Shown piece by piece: positions 45,193-53,334 of a DNA stretch of 64,000 nt. Position 1 is the stretch's first letter. Each line of letters starts with the position of its first letter. The position numbers were made by a program, and so were the translations under genes. The DNA is from Pollutimonas sp963712655 (GTDB taxonomy: Bacteria > Pseudomonadota > Gammaproteobacteria > Burkholderiales > Burkholderiaceae_B). Under the pieces are notes generated by a model, which searched no databases, was not told where the DNA came from, and was given only the letters and a program-made list of their open reading frames with translations. The stretch covers positions 806,001-870,000 of the forward strand of contig CAVQIT010000008.1 in NCBI GenBank assembly GCA_963712655.1. Reading direction: 5' to 3'.

Positions 45193-45466
45193 TTTGAACA
45201 AGCCACCTCGCCTAAGCGCCGAACAGCGGGCGCGGCTTGATGCTGTGGCTTCAATGCCGGATAGTCAGATTGACTACAGCGACGCGCCGAGCTTACCTGA
45301 TGCTGCTTGGATGAAGGCCGTTGAAATGCCGCACACAAAGCAGCAGATTACGTTGCGGCTCGATGCGGACGTGCTGAACTTTTTTAAGCATTCAGGCAGT
45401 CGCTACCAGACACGTATTAATGCCGTGTTGCGCTCCTACGTGGAGGCGCACAAAAAGCAAGGCTGA
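45152..45466 (+). CDS. brnA: BrnA antitoxin (module 2)
   Basis: 104 residues. The N-terminal half is charged and probably toxin-binding (LSAEQRARLDAVASMPDSQIDYSDAP). The C-terminal ribbon-helix-helix reads KQQITLRLDADVLNFFKHSGSRYQTRINAVLRSYVEAH, the classical BrnA pattern. It follows brnT with a long overlap. It should hold the toxin inactive and repress the TATAAT promoter upstream. Confidence 0.92.
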   Translation: MQKKDSSTVKRTLDLNKPPRLSAEQRARLDAVASMPDSQIDYSDAPSLPDAAWMKAVEMPHTKQQITLRLDADVLNFFKHSGSRYQTRINAVLRSYVEAHKKQG

Positions 45467-45492
45467 ACCGCTAGTACGCCAAAGGAGGGCCC

Positions 45493-45534
45493 ATGCCAGA
45501 AAGCAAGCCTAGCCCGGTGACCGGCTCAAACTAA
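45493..45534 (+). CDS. Very short ORF with a perfect Shine-Dalgarno sequence
   Basis: AAAGGAGG sits 5 bp before ATG 45493, and the frame encodes MPESKPSPVTGSN then stops. The strong ribosome binding site on a 13-codon frame suggests the start of a gene truncated by the neighbouring hairpin element, or chance. Confidence 0.25.
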   Translation: MPESKPSPVTGSN

Positions 45535-45548
45535 AGACATCGGACTAG

Positions 45549-45607
45549 TAGGGCCTGTTGGCGCTAAATCACCCGTAGGGCCGGTGATTTAGCGCCAACA
45601 GGCCCTA
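45549..45607. repeat. 25-bp perfect inverted repeat (hairpin or MITE-like)
   Basis: Arms 45549-45573 and 45583-45607 are exact complements, with a 9-nt loop. It lies between the convergent brnA (module 2) and dsbA, without T-runs on either side. A stem this long is more than a terminator needs. Confidence 0.75.
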
Positions 45608-45668
45608 AGGTGGCGCATGCTCGCGGTTGACCCGCCTTGCCTGGCCCGCTCAGTGGGCCAGATCCGGC

Positions 45669-46301
45669 TTATTTATTCACCATCTCGAGCAGCTTCTGCG
45701 ACTGCGTGATCGTGGCTTCATAGCTCTTCGTCATGGACGGCGACGTGACATACTTGCCTCCAATCGCGATGGTGGGCGTACCCTCGACGTTGTAGGCTTT
45801 GGCCAACTCGTCGGCCCGCATGATTTTCGACTTTATGCCAAACGAATTGAAAACATCCTCGAATGCCTTGCGATCCACGCCTTTGCCGACCACCCAGTCA
45901 ATAATTGCCTTCGCATCGAAAATGCGCTGGTGATCATTATGGATGGCCTTGAAAACCTCGCTATGCAGATCCAGGCGGTTCATGCTTTCCAGCGAATAAT
46001 AAAGTTTCTGCAAGTCCGCCATGCTGGCATTGAAGGCAACCGGAACCGGCTTGAACACCACATTTTTCGGCAGGGTTTTCGCCCAGGCTTCCACCATGGG
46101 CTCGATAGCGTTGCAGTGCGAGCAGGTATAGGCGAAAAATTCCAGCACTTCTATTTTGCCCGTTGTGTCGGACGGCTGGGCGGGGTCCAGCGTGACATAC
46201 TGGCCCGTGTCCGTCTGGGCTTGCGCGGCGGGAACCAACAAGGCCCCCGAACCGATGGCTATAAAAGCAAATGTGTGCAGAAGCAGTTTTTTGAGCGACA
46301 T
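45669..46301 (-). CDS. dsbA: Periplasmic thiol:disulfide oxidoreductase DsbA
   Basis: 210 residues. A signal peptide ends near AQA (residue 28). The thioredoxin fold holds the active site CSHC (Cys60-Cys63) and the cis-proline loop GTPTIAI (around residue 177). It forms disulfide bonds in exported proteins and is recharged by DsbB. It is the last gene of a leftward argS - SPOR - dsbA cluster common in this bacterial order. It marks the return to core genome after the exoprotein island. Confidence 0.95.
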   Translation of the reverse strand: MSLKKLLLHTFAFIAIGSGALLVPAAQAQTDTGQYVTLDPAQPSDTTGKIEVLEFFAYTCSHCNAIEPMVEAWAKTLPKNVVFKPVPVAFNASMADLQKLYYSLESMNRLDLHSEVFKAIHNDHQRIFDAKAIIDWVVGKGVDRKAFEDVFNSFGIKSKIMRADELAKAYNVEGTPTIAIGGKYVTSPSMTKSYEATITQSQKLLEMVNK

Positions 46302-46366
46302 AGTGGTTTCCAGAGCAATTCAAAAGCAAATAAGACTGATAAAGACCGCGGAAGTTCAGGGCGACG

Positions 46367-47065
46367 CTATTGGCGTACCACGGATGAGTCGATTTTTTCT
46401 TCGCCCAGCCGGGCGCGCGAACGGTTCATTTCATCCAGTCCCTTGAAGGGACCGACCCGCACCCGATTGATCGTGGCGCCATTGACCTGCGCTTTTTGTA
46501 CCTGCGCGGACAAGCCCATCAATAATATTCTTGCCTTGACCGCCTCGGCGTCGTTTTCCGACCGATAGGCGCCCGCCTGCAAATAGTACGTTGTCTGGGA
46601 GCTGGCCGTTGCCGCGGGCTTGGGCGCGGCGGCAGGCGCCTCGGTGCCCGGCGGCGGTTTGACGGGGGCGGCCGGCTTGCCGCCGTTGGGCTTGTCCAGG
46701 TTGGCTATCAGGTCGCCAAGGTTGTCCGGCGCCGCCGGCTTGCCATTCGCGTTCTGGCCGCCCGTTGCCGGTGCTGTGCCCGGCAAGGGCGCGGGCGGCG
46801 TGGCGGTGGGACCCATGGGCGTTACGCCCGCCGCTCCGTCTTTGCCATACAGGCCTATGTTTGGATCGGGCGCATCGCGCACATCGGGCAAAAGCGTCTT
46901 GGCCGGGTCGCGGCTGGCTTTGTCCACGAAGGGCATGGGTACTTTGGTGACAAACAGCGCCACGGCCACGGCGGCTGCCAGGCCGAAGATAAGGCCTATC
47001 AGCATCCCGAAGAGGGTGCTGCCGCCTGATTTCGAGCTTGAGGATTTGCGACTGTTGCGGGCCAT
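46367..47065 (-). CDS. SPOR-domain inner-membrane protein (FtsN-like)
   Basis: 232 residues. A short basic cytoplasmic start (MARNSRKSSSSKSGG) and a membrane span (LFGMLIGLIFGLAAAVAVALF, about 18-38) precede a long Pro/Ala/Gly periplasmic linker. The SPOR domain is at the C-terminus (TYYLQAGAYRSENDAEAVKARILLMG, NRVRVGPFKGLDEMNRSRARL). SPOR domains bind denuded peptidoglycan at the septum, and the layout is that of FtsN. It starts 9 bp after argS and is probably co-transcribed with it. Confidence 0.9.
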   Translation of the reverse strand: MARNSRKSSSSKSGGSTLFGMLIGLIFGLAAAVAVALFVTKVPMPFVDKASRDPAKTLLPDVRDAPDPNIGLYGKDGAAGVTPMGPTATPPAPLPGTAPATGGQNANGKPAAPDNLGDLIANLDKPNGGKPAAPVKPPPGTEAPAAAPKPAATASSQTTYYLQAGAYRSENDAEAVKARILLMGLSAQVQKAQVNGATINRVRVGPFKGLDEMNRSRARLGEEKIDSSVVRQ

Positions 47066-47074
47066 AGGAGAGCG

Positions 47075-48760
47075 TTACATCCTTTCAGGGGCGGATACCC
47101 CAAGTAGTTCAAGGCCGCCGGCAATGACTTGCCGGGTGGCGTGGGCCAGGCGCAGGCGTGCCAGCTTGAGCTGGCTATCGTCCACCAGCACGCGTTCGGC
47201 GTTGTACCAGGCATGGAAGTCGGCGGCGCAATCGCGCAGCCAGAAAGCCAGATGGTGCGGCGCGAGTTCCTGCGCGGCCAGGGCCAATGTGTGCGGGTAT
47301 TCAGCTAGCCGCTGCATAAGCGCCAACTCCGTCGGGGCAAGCAGTTTGTCGATGGCCGCGGCGGGCACCTGATCGGCCAATGCGGCCGACTGCGCCAGCA
47401 TGGAGCAAATCCGCGCATGTGCGTACTGAATATAGTACACCGGGTTTTCTTCGCTTTTGGACAGGGCCAGGTCGATATCGAAGACGAATTCCGAGTCGGC
47501 GCGCCGCTGGCTGAGGAAGAAGCGCACAGCGTCCTGGCCGACCCAATCGATAAGGTCGCGCATGGTGACGTAGCTGCCGGCCCGCTTGGAGATTTTTACT
47601 TCGGCTCCGTCGCGCACGACTTTGACCATTTTGTGCAGGACGTAGGACGGGAATTCTTTGGGAATGCCGATTTCCAGGCCTTGCAGGCCGGCCCGCACGC
47701 GGGCGATGGTGCCGTGGTGGTCGGTGCCCTGTATGTTGATGGCGCGCTGAAAGCCCCTTTCCCATTTGGTGACGTGATAGGCCACGTCGGGCACAAAATA
47801 GGTGTAGCCGCCTTCTGACTTGCGCATTACGCGGTCTTTGTCGTCGCCGGTGCCCAGTTCGGTGGTGCGCAGCCATAGCGCGCCTTCGTTTTCATAAGTG
47901 TGGCCCGAGGCGATCAGGGCCTGCACGGTTTTCTCGACCCGCCCGCTGGTGTAGAGTGAGCTTTCCAGGTAGTAGTTATCGAACTTCAGCCCGAAGGCCT
48001 GCAAATCCAGGTCTTGTTCGCGGCGCAGATAGGCTACGGCAAACAAGCGTATGTCGTCCAGGCTGTCCAGGTTTTTGGTGGCGGTGACGGACACGCCGTC
48101 GGAGGCCTGCACCGTGGCGCCGGCCTGGAAGTCGCGGGCGATGTCCATGATGTAGTCGCCCTTGTACCCATCGGCCGGAAAGTCGGGAGCGTCGGGGCTT
48201 ATGCCTTTGGCGCGGGCCTGCACGCTGATGGCCAGGTTGTCGATCTGGTTGCCGGCGTCGTTGTAATAGAACTCGCGTGTAACGTCGTAGCCCTGGGAAC
48301 TGAACAAACGGCATATCGAATCGCCCAGCGCGGCCTGGCGGGAATGGCCTACATGCAGCGGGCCGGTGGGATTGGCTGAGACGAATTCCACCATCAGCTT
48401 TTCGCGGTTGGACGAGCGGTGGCCGAATTGCCGGCCTTCTTGCGCAATGGCGTGCAGCACGGCCTGGCGCGCCGCTGTCGCCAGGCGGAAGTTGATAAAG
48501 CCCGGCCCGGCGATTTCCGCCGAGCTTATCAAAGGCTGGGTAGCGGCATCGGACAATAGGGCCTGGACGATTTGCTCCGCCAATTCGCGAGGGTTGCGTT
48601 TGGCCGGCTTGGCCAGTTGCATGGCCACATTGCAGGCAATATCGCCATGGGCGGCGACCTTGGGGCGTTCAAGCAGGATAGTGGGCGCGGCCTCGGGCAG
48701 AATCTTGCCGACGGCGGCCTGTATCAGGGAAATAAGTTGTTGTTGTTGCCCAGGAAGCAT
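47075..48760 (-). CDS. argS: Arginyl-tRNA synthetase
   Basis: 561 residues from ATG 48760; an upstream TTG at 48793 is less likely. The N-terminal Arg-tRNA domain (ISLIQAAVGKILPEAAP) is followed by the class I catalytic core with the HIGH-type motif PLHVGHSRQ and the KMSKS-loop equivalent VKISKRAGSYV. The DALR anticodon-binding domain follows (PVYYIQYAHARICSML onwards to LELLGVSAPERM). It charges tRNA-Arg. It is the first gene of the argS - SPOR - dsbA cluster. Confidence 0.97.
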   Translation of the reverse strand: MLPGQQQQLISLIQAAVGKILPEAAPTILLERPKVAAHGDIACNVAMQLAKPAKRNPRELAEQIVQALLSDAATQPLISSAEIAGPGFINFRLATAARQAVLHAIAQEGRQFGHRSSNREKLMVEFVSANPTGPLHVGHSRQAALGDSICRLFSSQGYDVTREFYYNDAGNQIDNLAISVQARAKGISPDAPDFPADGYKGDYIMDIARDFQAGATVQASDGVSVTATKNLDSLDDIRLFAVAYLRREQDLDLQAFGLKFDNYYLESSLYTSGRVEKTVQALIASGHTYENEGALWLRTTELGTGDDKDRVMRKSEGGYTYFVPDVAYHVTKWERGFQRAINIQGTDHHGTIARVRAGLQGLEIGIPKEFPSYVLHKMVKVVRDGAEVKISKRAGSYVTMRDLIDWVGQDAVRFFLSQRRADSEFVFDIDLALSKSEENPVYYIQYAHARICSMLAQSAALADQVPAAAIDKLLAPTELALMQRLAEYPHTLALAAQELAPHHLAFWLRDCAADFHAWYNAERVLVDDSQLKLARLRLAHATRQVIAGGLELLGVSAPERM

Positions 48761-48935
48761 AAGACGAAATAATAATCGAAAAGATAGATGCAAAGCCCGC
48801 AGCGGGCATGGTCGGTCGCTATGAGCAGCGCCAAAAGACGCAAACGCCGGGAAGGGGTAAATGATAGCGTGATTTCCGCGGGGATGCGCTGGCTACGCGG
48901 ACAGGCGCGGGCCGGCTTCAGGCATGGGATTTTAT

Positions 48936-48984
<49 letters not shown>

Positions 48985-49045
48985 GCTTATCCGCGTTTGC
49001 ACCGGTGCCGGTGCTGGCCATCGCAATCGCGCCGGCGATGGCGGT

Positions 49046-52000
49046 TCAGGCGGGCGGCATCTGCCACCCCAGTTCATCCTGCAGCCATTGGGCATAGCCC
49101 GCCATGTCGACCATGCCGACCTCCGAGCTGTCGTTACCGCGCCAATCTTCGGCGCGTGTGATCAGGCCTTCGGTTTCCGTCCTTATGGAGCGCCCCAGCC
49201 GCGGGTCGTCGTCCTGGTAGGTAAGCAGGGCCGAACCGGTGCTCGACTGGACGGCGCGGTCGCCGTTTTGCACGGAGCGCAGCACAGACGAACGCTCGTC
49301 ATGCAGAATAGGATCGGTGATTTCCAGGTCATCCGCCGAAAGGGCGTCAAATTGCAGCGATGCGGCGCGTGCTTGCCAAAGCATCCAGTTGAGCGCGACG
49401 TCGGCAAGGTCGCCCTGGCTGTCGGGCTGGCCCTCGCTGTCCAGCGAAACGCCGCCGCCGATATCGGCATGCGCGCCTATGAATGGCGCTTCGACAATGT
49501 TCTCGCCGCCTGTGTCGGTGGCGCTGGCCAGCGGGTAGAGCCAGCGCCGCTCGTGCAGGGCGACGGCATGGGCTACCCATTCCCAGGCCGGTGCGATGGT
49601 AAGGTCATAGTTGGCGTTATTCGCACCCAGAAGGCCGAACTGCGCCACGGTATCGAACAGGCCCATGAAACGCAGATCCACGCAGGCGGTGATAAGCCCC
49701 CGCGCTTTGTCGGTATACGAAAACAGGCCGTCATCGACATACCGGTTGATCAGATTGCCGAAATGCCGGCCCAGCGCCGCGCCGCGCGAATAGCCAAGAA
49801 TATCTATGGGAAGGTAGCTGTTCATGCTGCCGAATTGTTCCAGGGTACTTAGCAGCGATTGCCACTGTTCTTCGATAATGCGGGACGCTTGCCAGGCGGT
49901 GGCGGCATCCCAGTCCAGGCGCTTGGGGTCGCCGGGGCCTGCATGGTAGAAGGCCGGTCCGTCGCGATAGGCCTGGCTCAGCTTCCAGACATTGCTCTGC
50001 GTAGCCGGGTTATTGCGCGTGCCGTCGAAGGCGAACAGGATCAGCCCCAGTGGATCCGCGTAGCGCCGCGCCTGTTGATTGGCGTAGCCCAGGGCTTGAT
50101 TGCCGGGCACCGGCCCCAGGGGGTCGGGTTCAAGATACTGGCCCAGATCGGGCAAGTACGTGCGCAATAGATTGTCGTGCCAGCCGGTGGCGGCATCGAA
50201 AACCTGGCCCGGCAGGCGCAGATCCAGCGTCAAGTCCCCTGCCGTGCGCGTGGCCGCGCCGGTGGGGCTGTAGCTGCCCAGCCAGCGTATGTTTTGGCTG
50301 GCGTCGGTGACCAGCTTGGGCGCACCGATCAGGTCGGCATGCACGGCGAAAAGCTCCGCCCTGGCTGACGATTCCGCCGGGTAATCGATGAAACCCACGG
50401 GAACGTGGTTGGCGTAGATATAGCGGCGGCTGATGCGCAGGGTGGCGCCGTCTTTGCTGTCCTCCGCCGAGGGCGCCGAGCGCGATTCGGCAACCAGTTG
50501 GTTGTTCAGGTAGAAATAATCGGTATTGGCCTGGCTGCTGCGTTCGACAATGCGGTGTCCGAAGGCATTGTGCAAATAACTGGCGACAGTCTTGCCTTGG
50601 CGGGTCACGGCGGCAAGGCGGCGGTTGGGCCCGTAGTTTAGGGCGGCGCCATCGATGGCGGTGGGAAGGCCCGAGGCGTCGCGCTGTACTGACGGTTTCC
50701 GGGTGACGCCGTTCTTGCGGCTGGCCGCCAGTGAACCATCGCCATTCCAGGCATACCAGAGGGTTGGGCCGGATGGGGCTGAAGCCGATGCGCCTTGTGT
50801 TTTCCGCGCGCCGGCAAGCCGGGAGTCATTATCGTAGGCATAGTTCCAGCCTTCGCTGTGCCCCGCGGCGGGCACGGCGTGCTGTTCGCGCCGCAGCCGC
50901 CCGCGTTTATCGTAATGGTGGTCCAGCGACCAGACTTGCCTGGCGCCATTCACGACGCTTAGCCGGCTGGCCTGTCCGCGCTCGTCCAGCGCGGTTTCCA
51001 GGCACAGGCCGTTGCCGTAGCAATAACCGGCCTGGCCGGGTTTGCTGTCTATGACCGTATGCGCTTGCCCCATGGCATCGTGCCAGCTTATGCCCGCCAG
51101 CCGATTGTCGGCGCCCCAGCGATAATGCAGCGAACCGCCCTCGGGCAGGTGGTGCCGCACGATGCGGTGCAGTTGGTCGTATTCGAATGATTCGGTGTAG
51201 CGCAGACGCGCGTTGGAGAAATGGGCGCTTGTCCGTTCGACGCTGCGTTGGCTCAGGCGGCCCTGCCGGTCATATTGGCGCGATTCCCTTTCATGATCAT
51301 GCCCTATGTAGACCAGCAGGCCGCCGCGCCAGCGCAAGGTGGTTTCCAGGGATGCGCCCGCGTTTTTTTCGACCAGGCGAACCGGGCGCCCTTGGACATC
51401 GTAGTCATAATCGATGCTGTCGCCATTGGCCCAGCGGCGTTGGCTGGGCAAGGATTGCGCATTGTATTGGACGCTCTCGGTGCCTGTCAGGGCCGAGGTC
51501 CATGATGCCCGATAGCCATCGGGCCGGTAACGCAAGATCAGTCCGGGCCAGCCGGCGGCATGTGCTTCAAGCTGGCGGATTGCTCCACCGGCGTCGCGCT
51601 GCAAGCGGGTGCCGTTGATTTCCCGCAGCCGGCCCTGTCCGTCATAGTCGGCGTGGGTGCCGGGGGCGGCGCAGCCCGCGCAACCCGCCCCCTCGACCCG
51701 CGTCAAGACATAGCGTCCGCCCTTCATTGCGGTCTCGAACCGGGTCTGTTGCCGGCGGGCGTCGGCGACCACGGTAAGTCCGGCCTGTTGGTGCGTGACC
51801 GGCCGTACATACCGCAGGGATATTCGGTCAGCCTGGCTGTCGGGCCCGCCCCGTACCGACAACACCGCCCGCCCTTGCCTGTCATAGCCCCAGGTATTGG
51901 TTCGCCGGGTTTGCGTTTGATCCGCGGACACTATCTCGATGCCCGTCAGGGCAAGGGCGTTGCCGGCCTGCAATTCAGGCTCGTACAGATAGCGCCGCCG

Positions 52001-52765
52001 CATGCCGTCGGGGCGGCCAAGGCTGGCCAGGCGCAGATTGCCGGGGCTGGCCTGGCCGGCCGCCGCCTCGTACTGATATGCAAACCGGCCCAGGGCCGAG
52101 TCGATATGGCTGAGATAGGCGCGTCCGCCGGTGACGCGGTAGGCGAATTCAAGGCTGCGGCCTTGGCGGTTGCTGACTTTTTCTATTGTGCCGGCCAGCG
52201 GTCCGGCCTGCGCATTGCGCTGGATGTCCAGCCGGATTTGCGGGCTGGCAAGCAGGCGCACCAGGTAACCCTTGGCGTCGAACCATAATTGCCGGCCTGT
52301 CGGCCAGGTCCATACCCAGTGCTTGCCCTGGGCCTTTAGCGTGCCGTGGGGATTGGCCAGCGGCTTGCCCTGGGCATTGGAAAAAAGAATGCGGCTGCCG
52401 TCGGCCTGCACAATTTGCCAGCGGCCGCCGACGAAGAATAGCCGCGTGTCATACGACAGGCTCCAGCCCGTTCCCAGCACCGATGTGCGCCTGTCCAGCG
52501 AGTTGTAGTGGCGCACGATTTCGATGCCCGGCGCATCGGCATTGGCCGGCAGATCGATTTCTTGCTGGTACTTGTTGCCGGTAACGATATGTATGGGGTT
52601 GCCGGCGCCCAGGTTAAGGCCGGGTTCGGCTCCCGGTGCAACCGCCAGGCCGCCTGGCGAGCAGGGTTGGCCCAGTTGCGAAGGCCCGCAAGTACCCGCC
52701 GCCTGGGCATGAACCAGAACGGGAATGGCCCAGAAAAACAGCAGAAAACAGACTATGCGCGACAT
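49046..52765 (-). CDS. Secreted RHS-repeat protein with C-terminal Tle1/DUF2235-type lipase domain
   Basis: 1,239 residues. A Sec signal peptide (IVCFLLFFWAIPVLVHAQA) leads into a DUF6531-like domain (NPIHIVTGNKYQQEIDLP, GTGWSLSYDTRLFF). RHS/YD repeats follow (YDRQGRL, YAYDNDSRL, YAWNGDGSL) and the RHS core (FDAATGWHDNLLRTYLPDLGQYLEPDPLG). After PLG, about residue 905 onward resembles DUF2235/Tle1 phospholipases: LFAFDGTRNN, the nucleophile elbow GYSRGAALGR, GLFDTV and GAHADIGGG. These supply a plausible Ser-Asp-His triad. RHS cores form a shell that encloses a C-terminal toxin. The Sec signal is unusual for type VI effectors, and no immunity gene is evident next to it. Confidence 0.88.
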   Translation of the reverse strand: MSRIVCFLLFFWAIPVLVHAQAAGTCGPSQLGQPCSPGGLAVAPGAEPGLNLGAGNPIHIVTGNKYQQEIDLPANADAPGIEIVRHYNSLDRRTSVLGTGWSLSYDTRLFFVGGRWQIVQADGSRILFSNAQGKPLANPHGTLKAQGKHWVWTWPTGRQLWFDAKGYLVRLLASPQIRLDIQRNAQAGPLAGTIEKVSNRQGRSLEFAYRVTGGRAYLSHIDSALGRFAYQYEAAAGQASPGNLRLASLGRPDGMRRRYLYEPELQAGNALALTGIEIVSADQTQTRRTNTWGYDRQGRAVLSVRGGPDSQADRISLRYVRPVTHQQAGLTVVADARRQQTRFETAMKGGRYVLTRVEGAGCAGCAAPGTHADYDGQGRLREINGTRLQRDAGGAIRQLEAHAAGWPGLILRYRPDGYRASWTSALTGTESVQYNAQSLPSQRRWANGDSIDYDYDVQGRPVRLVEKNAGASLETTLRWRGGLLVYIGHDHERESRQYDRQGRLSQRSVERTSAHFSNARLRYTESFEYDQLHRIVRHHLPEGGSLHYRWGADNRLAGISWHDAMGQAHTVIDSKPGQAGYCYGNGLCLETALDERGQASRLSVVNGARQVWSLDHHYDKRGRLRREQHAVPAAGHSEGWNYAYDNDSRLAGARKTQGASASAPSGPTLWYAWNGDGSLAASRKNGVTRKPSVQRDASGLPTAIDGAALNYGPNRRLAAVTRQGKTVASYLHNAFGHRIVERSSQANTDYFYLNNQLVAESRSAPSAEDSKDGATLRISRRYIYANHVPVGFIDYPAESSARAELFAVHADLIGAPKLVTDASQNIRWLGSYSPTGAATRTAGDLTLDLRLPGQVFDAATGWHDNLLRTYLPDLGQYLEPDPLGPVPGNQALGYANQQARRYADPLGLILFAFDGTRNNPATQSNVWKLSQAYRDGPAFYHAGPGDPKRLDWDAATAWQASRIIEEQWQSLLSTLEQFGSMNSYLPIDILGYSRGAALGRHFGNLINRYVDDGLFSYTDKARGLITACVDLRFMGLFDTVAQFGLLGANNANYDLTIAPAWEWVAHAVALHERRWLYPLASATDTGGENIVEAPFIGAHADIGGGVSLDSEGQPDSQGDLADVALNWMLWQARAASLQFDALSADDLEITDPILHDERSSVLRSVQNGDRAVQSSTGSALLTYQDDDPRLGRSIRTETEGLITRAEDWRGNDSSEVGMVDMAGYAQWLQDELGWQMPPA

Positions 52766-52804
52766 GGCGGCTCCGGCTTGGACTAGAGCCTGTCATGTTG
52801 CCGC

Positions 52805-52833
52805 TTGGCAGCGTTCGGAAGATAGAGTAGTGT
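52805..52833 (+). promoter_or_regulatory. Sigma-70-like promoter for the DUF1840 gene
   Basis: TTGGCA (52805-52810), 17 bp, TAGTGT (52828-52833), about 30 bp before the ATG at 52863, with GAGGAAAAC as ribosome binding site. It lies in the short divergent gap next to the RHS gene. Confidence 0.45.
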
Positions 52834-52862
52834 ATGAATCTGTCTATCGAGGAAAACCGAAT

Positions 52863-53213
52863 ATGCTAGTTGTCTTTCATTCCAAAGCCGCTGCCGAGGT
52901 GCTGATGTTTTCCAAACATGCGCTACCTATACTCAAGGCCGCGGGCAAACCTTATACCGACACGCTGCCCGAGCGCGGCGTCATAACGCGCGATCAGCTC
53001 GAGGCCGCCATCAAGGGCATTGAAGCCGCGATTGCGCTCGATACCGAGTCCGATTTTCCTGACAACAGCATTGACGATAACAATGATGCGAAAACTCATC
53101 CCATTGCGCAGCCGGTAAGCTTTCGCCGCCGCGCATTCCCGCTGCTGGCAATGCTGCGCTTGTCGCGCGAGCACGATGCCGATGTGATCTGGGAGCCTGC
53201 GCCCGCCTGGTGA
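52863..53213 (+). CDS. DUF1840 family protein
   Basis: 116 residues from ATG 52863 with a good ribosome binding site. The sequence (MLVVFHSKAAAEVLMFSKHA, LPERGVITRDQLEAAIKGIEAAI, then RRRAFPLLAMLRLSRE and VIWEP) fits the DUF1840 family found mainly in betaproteobacteria. It is cytoplasmic, with no known function. It is transcribed away from the RHS gene and toward the end of leuA. Confidence 0.8.
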   Translation: MLVVFHSKAAAEVLMFSKHALPILKAAGKPYTDTLPERGVITRDQLEAAIKGIEAAIALDTESDFPDNSIDDNNDAKTHPIAQPVSFRRRAFPLLAMLRLSREHDADVIWEPAPAW

Positions 53214-53334
53214 TGGGTGACGCTTAGGCAGGCGGCATTCGGCGCGCCGCAATGAATTTCGCCGGCGCGCAATTCATTGCGGCGCCGGCGATGCGTGGAA
53301 ACGCCGTGTTGTTTACCGGGTCTTGAGCGGTCGG

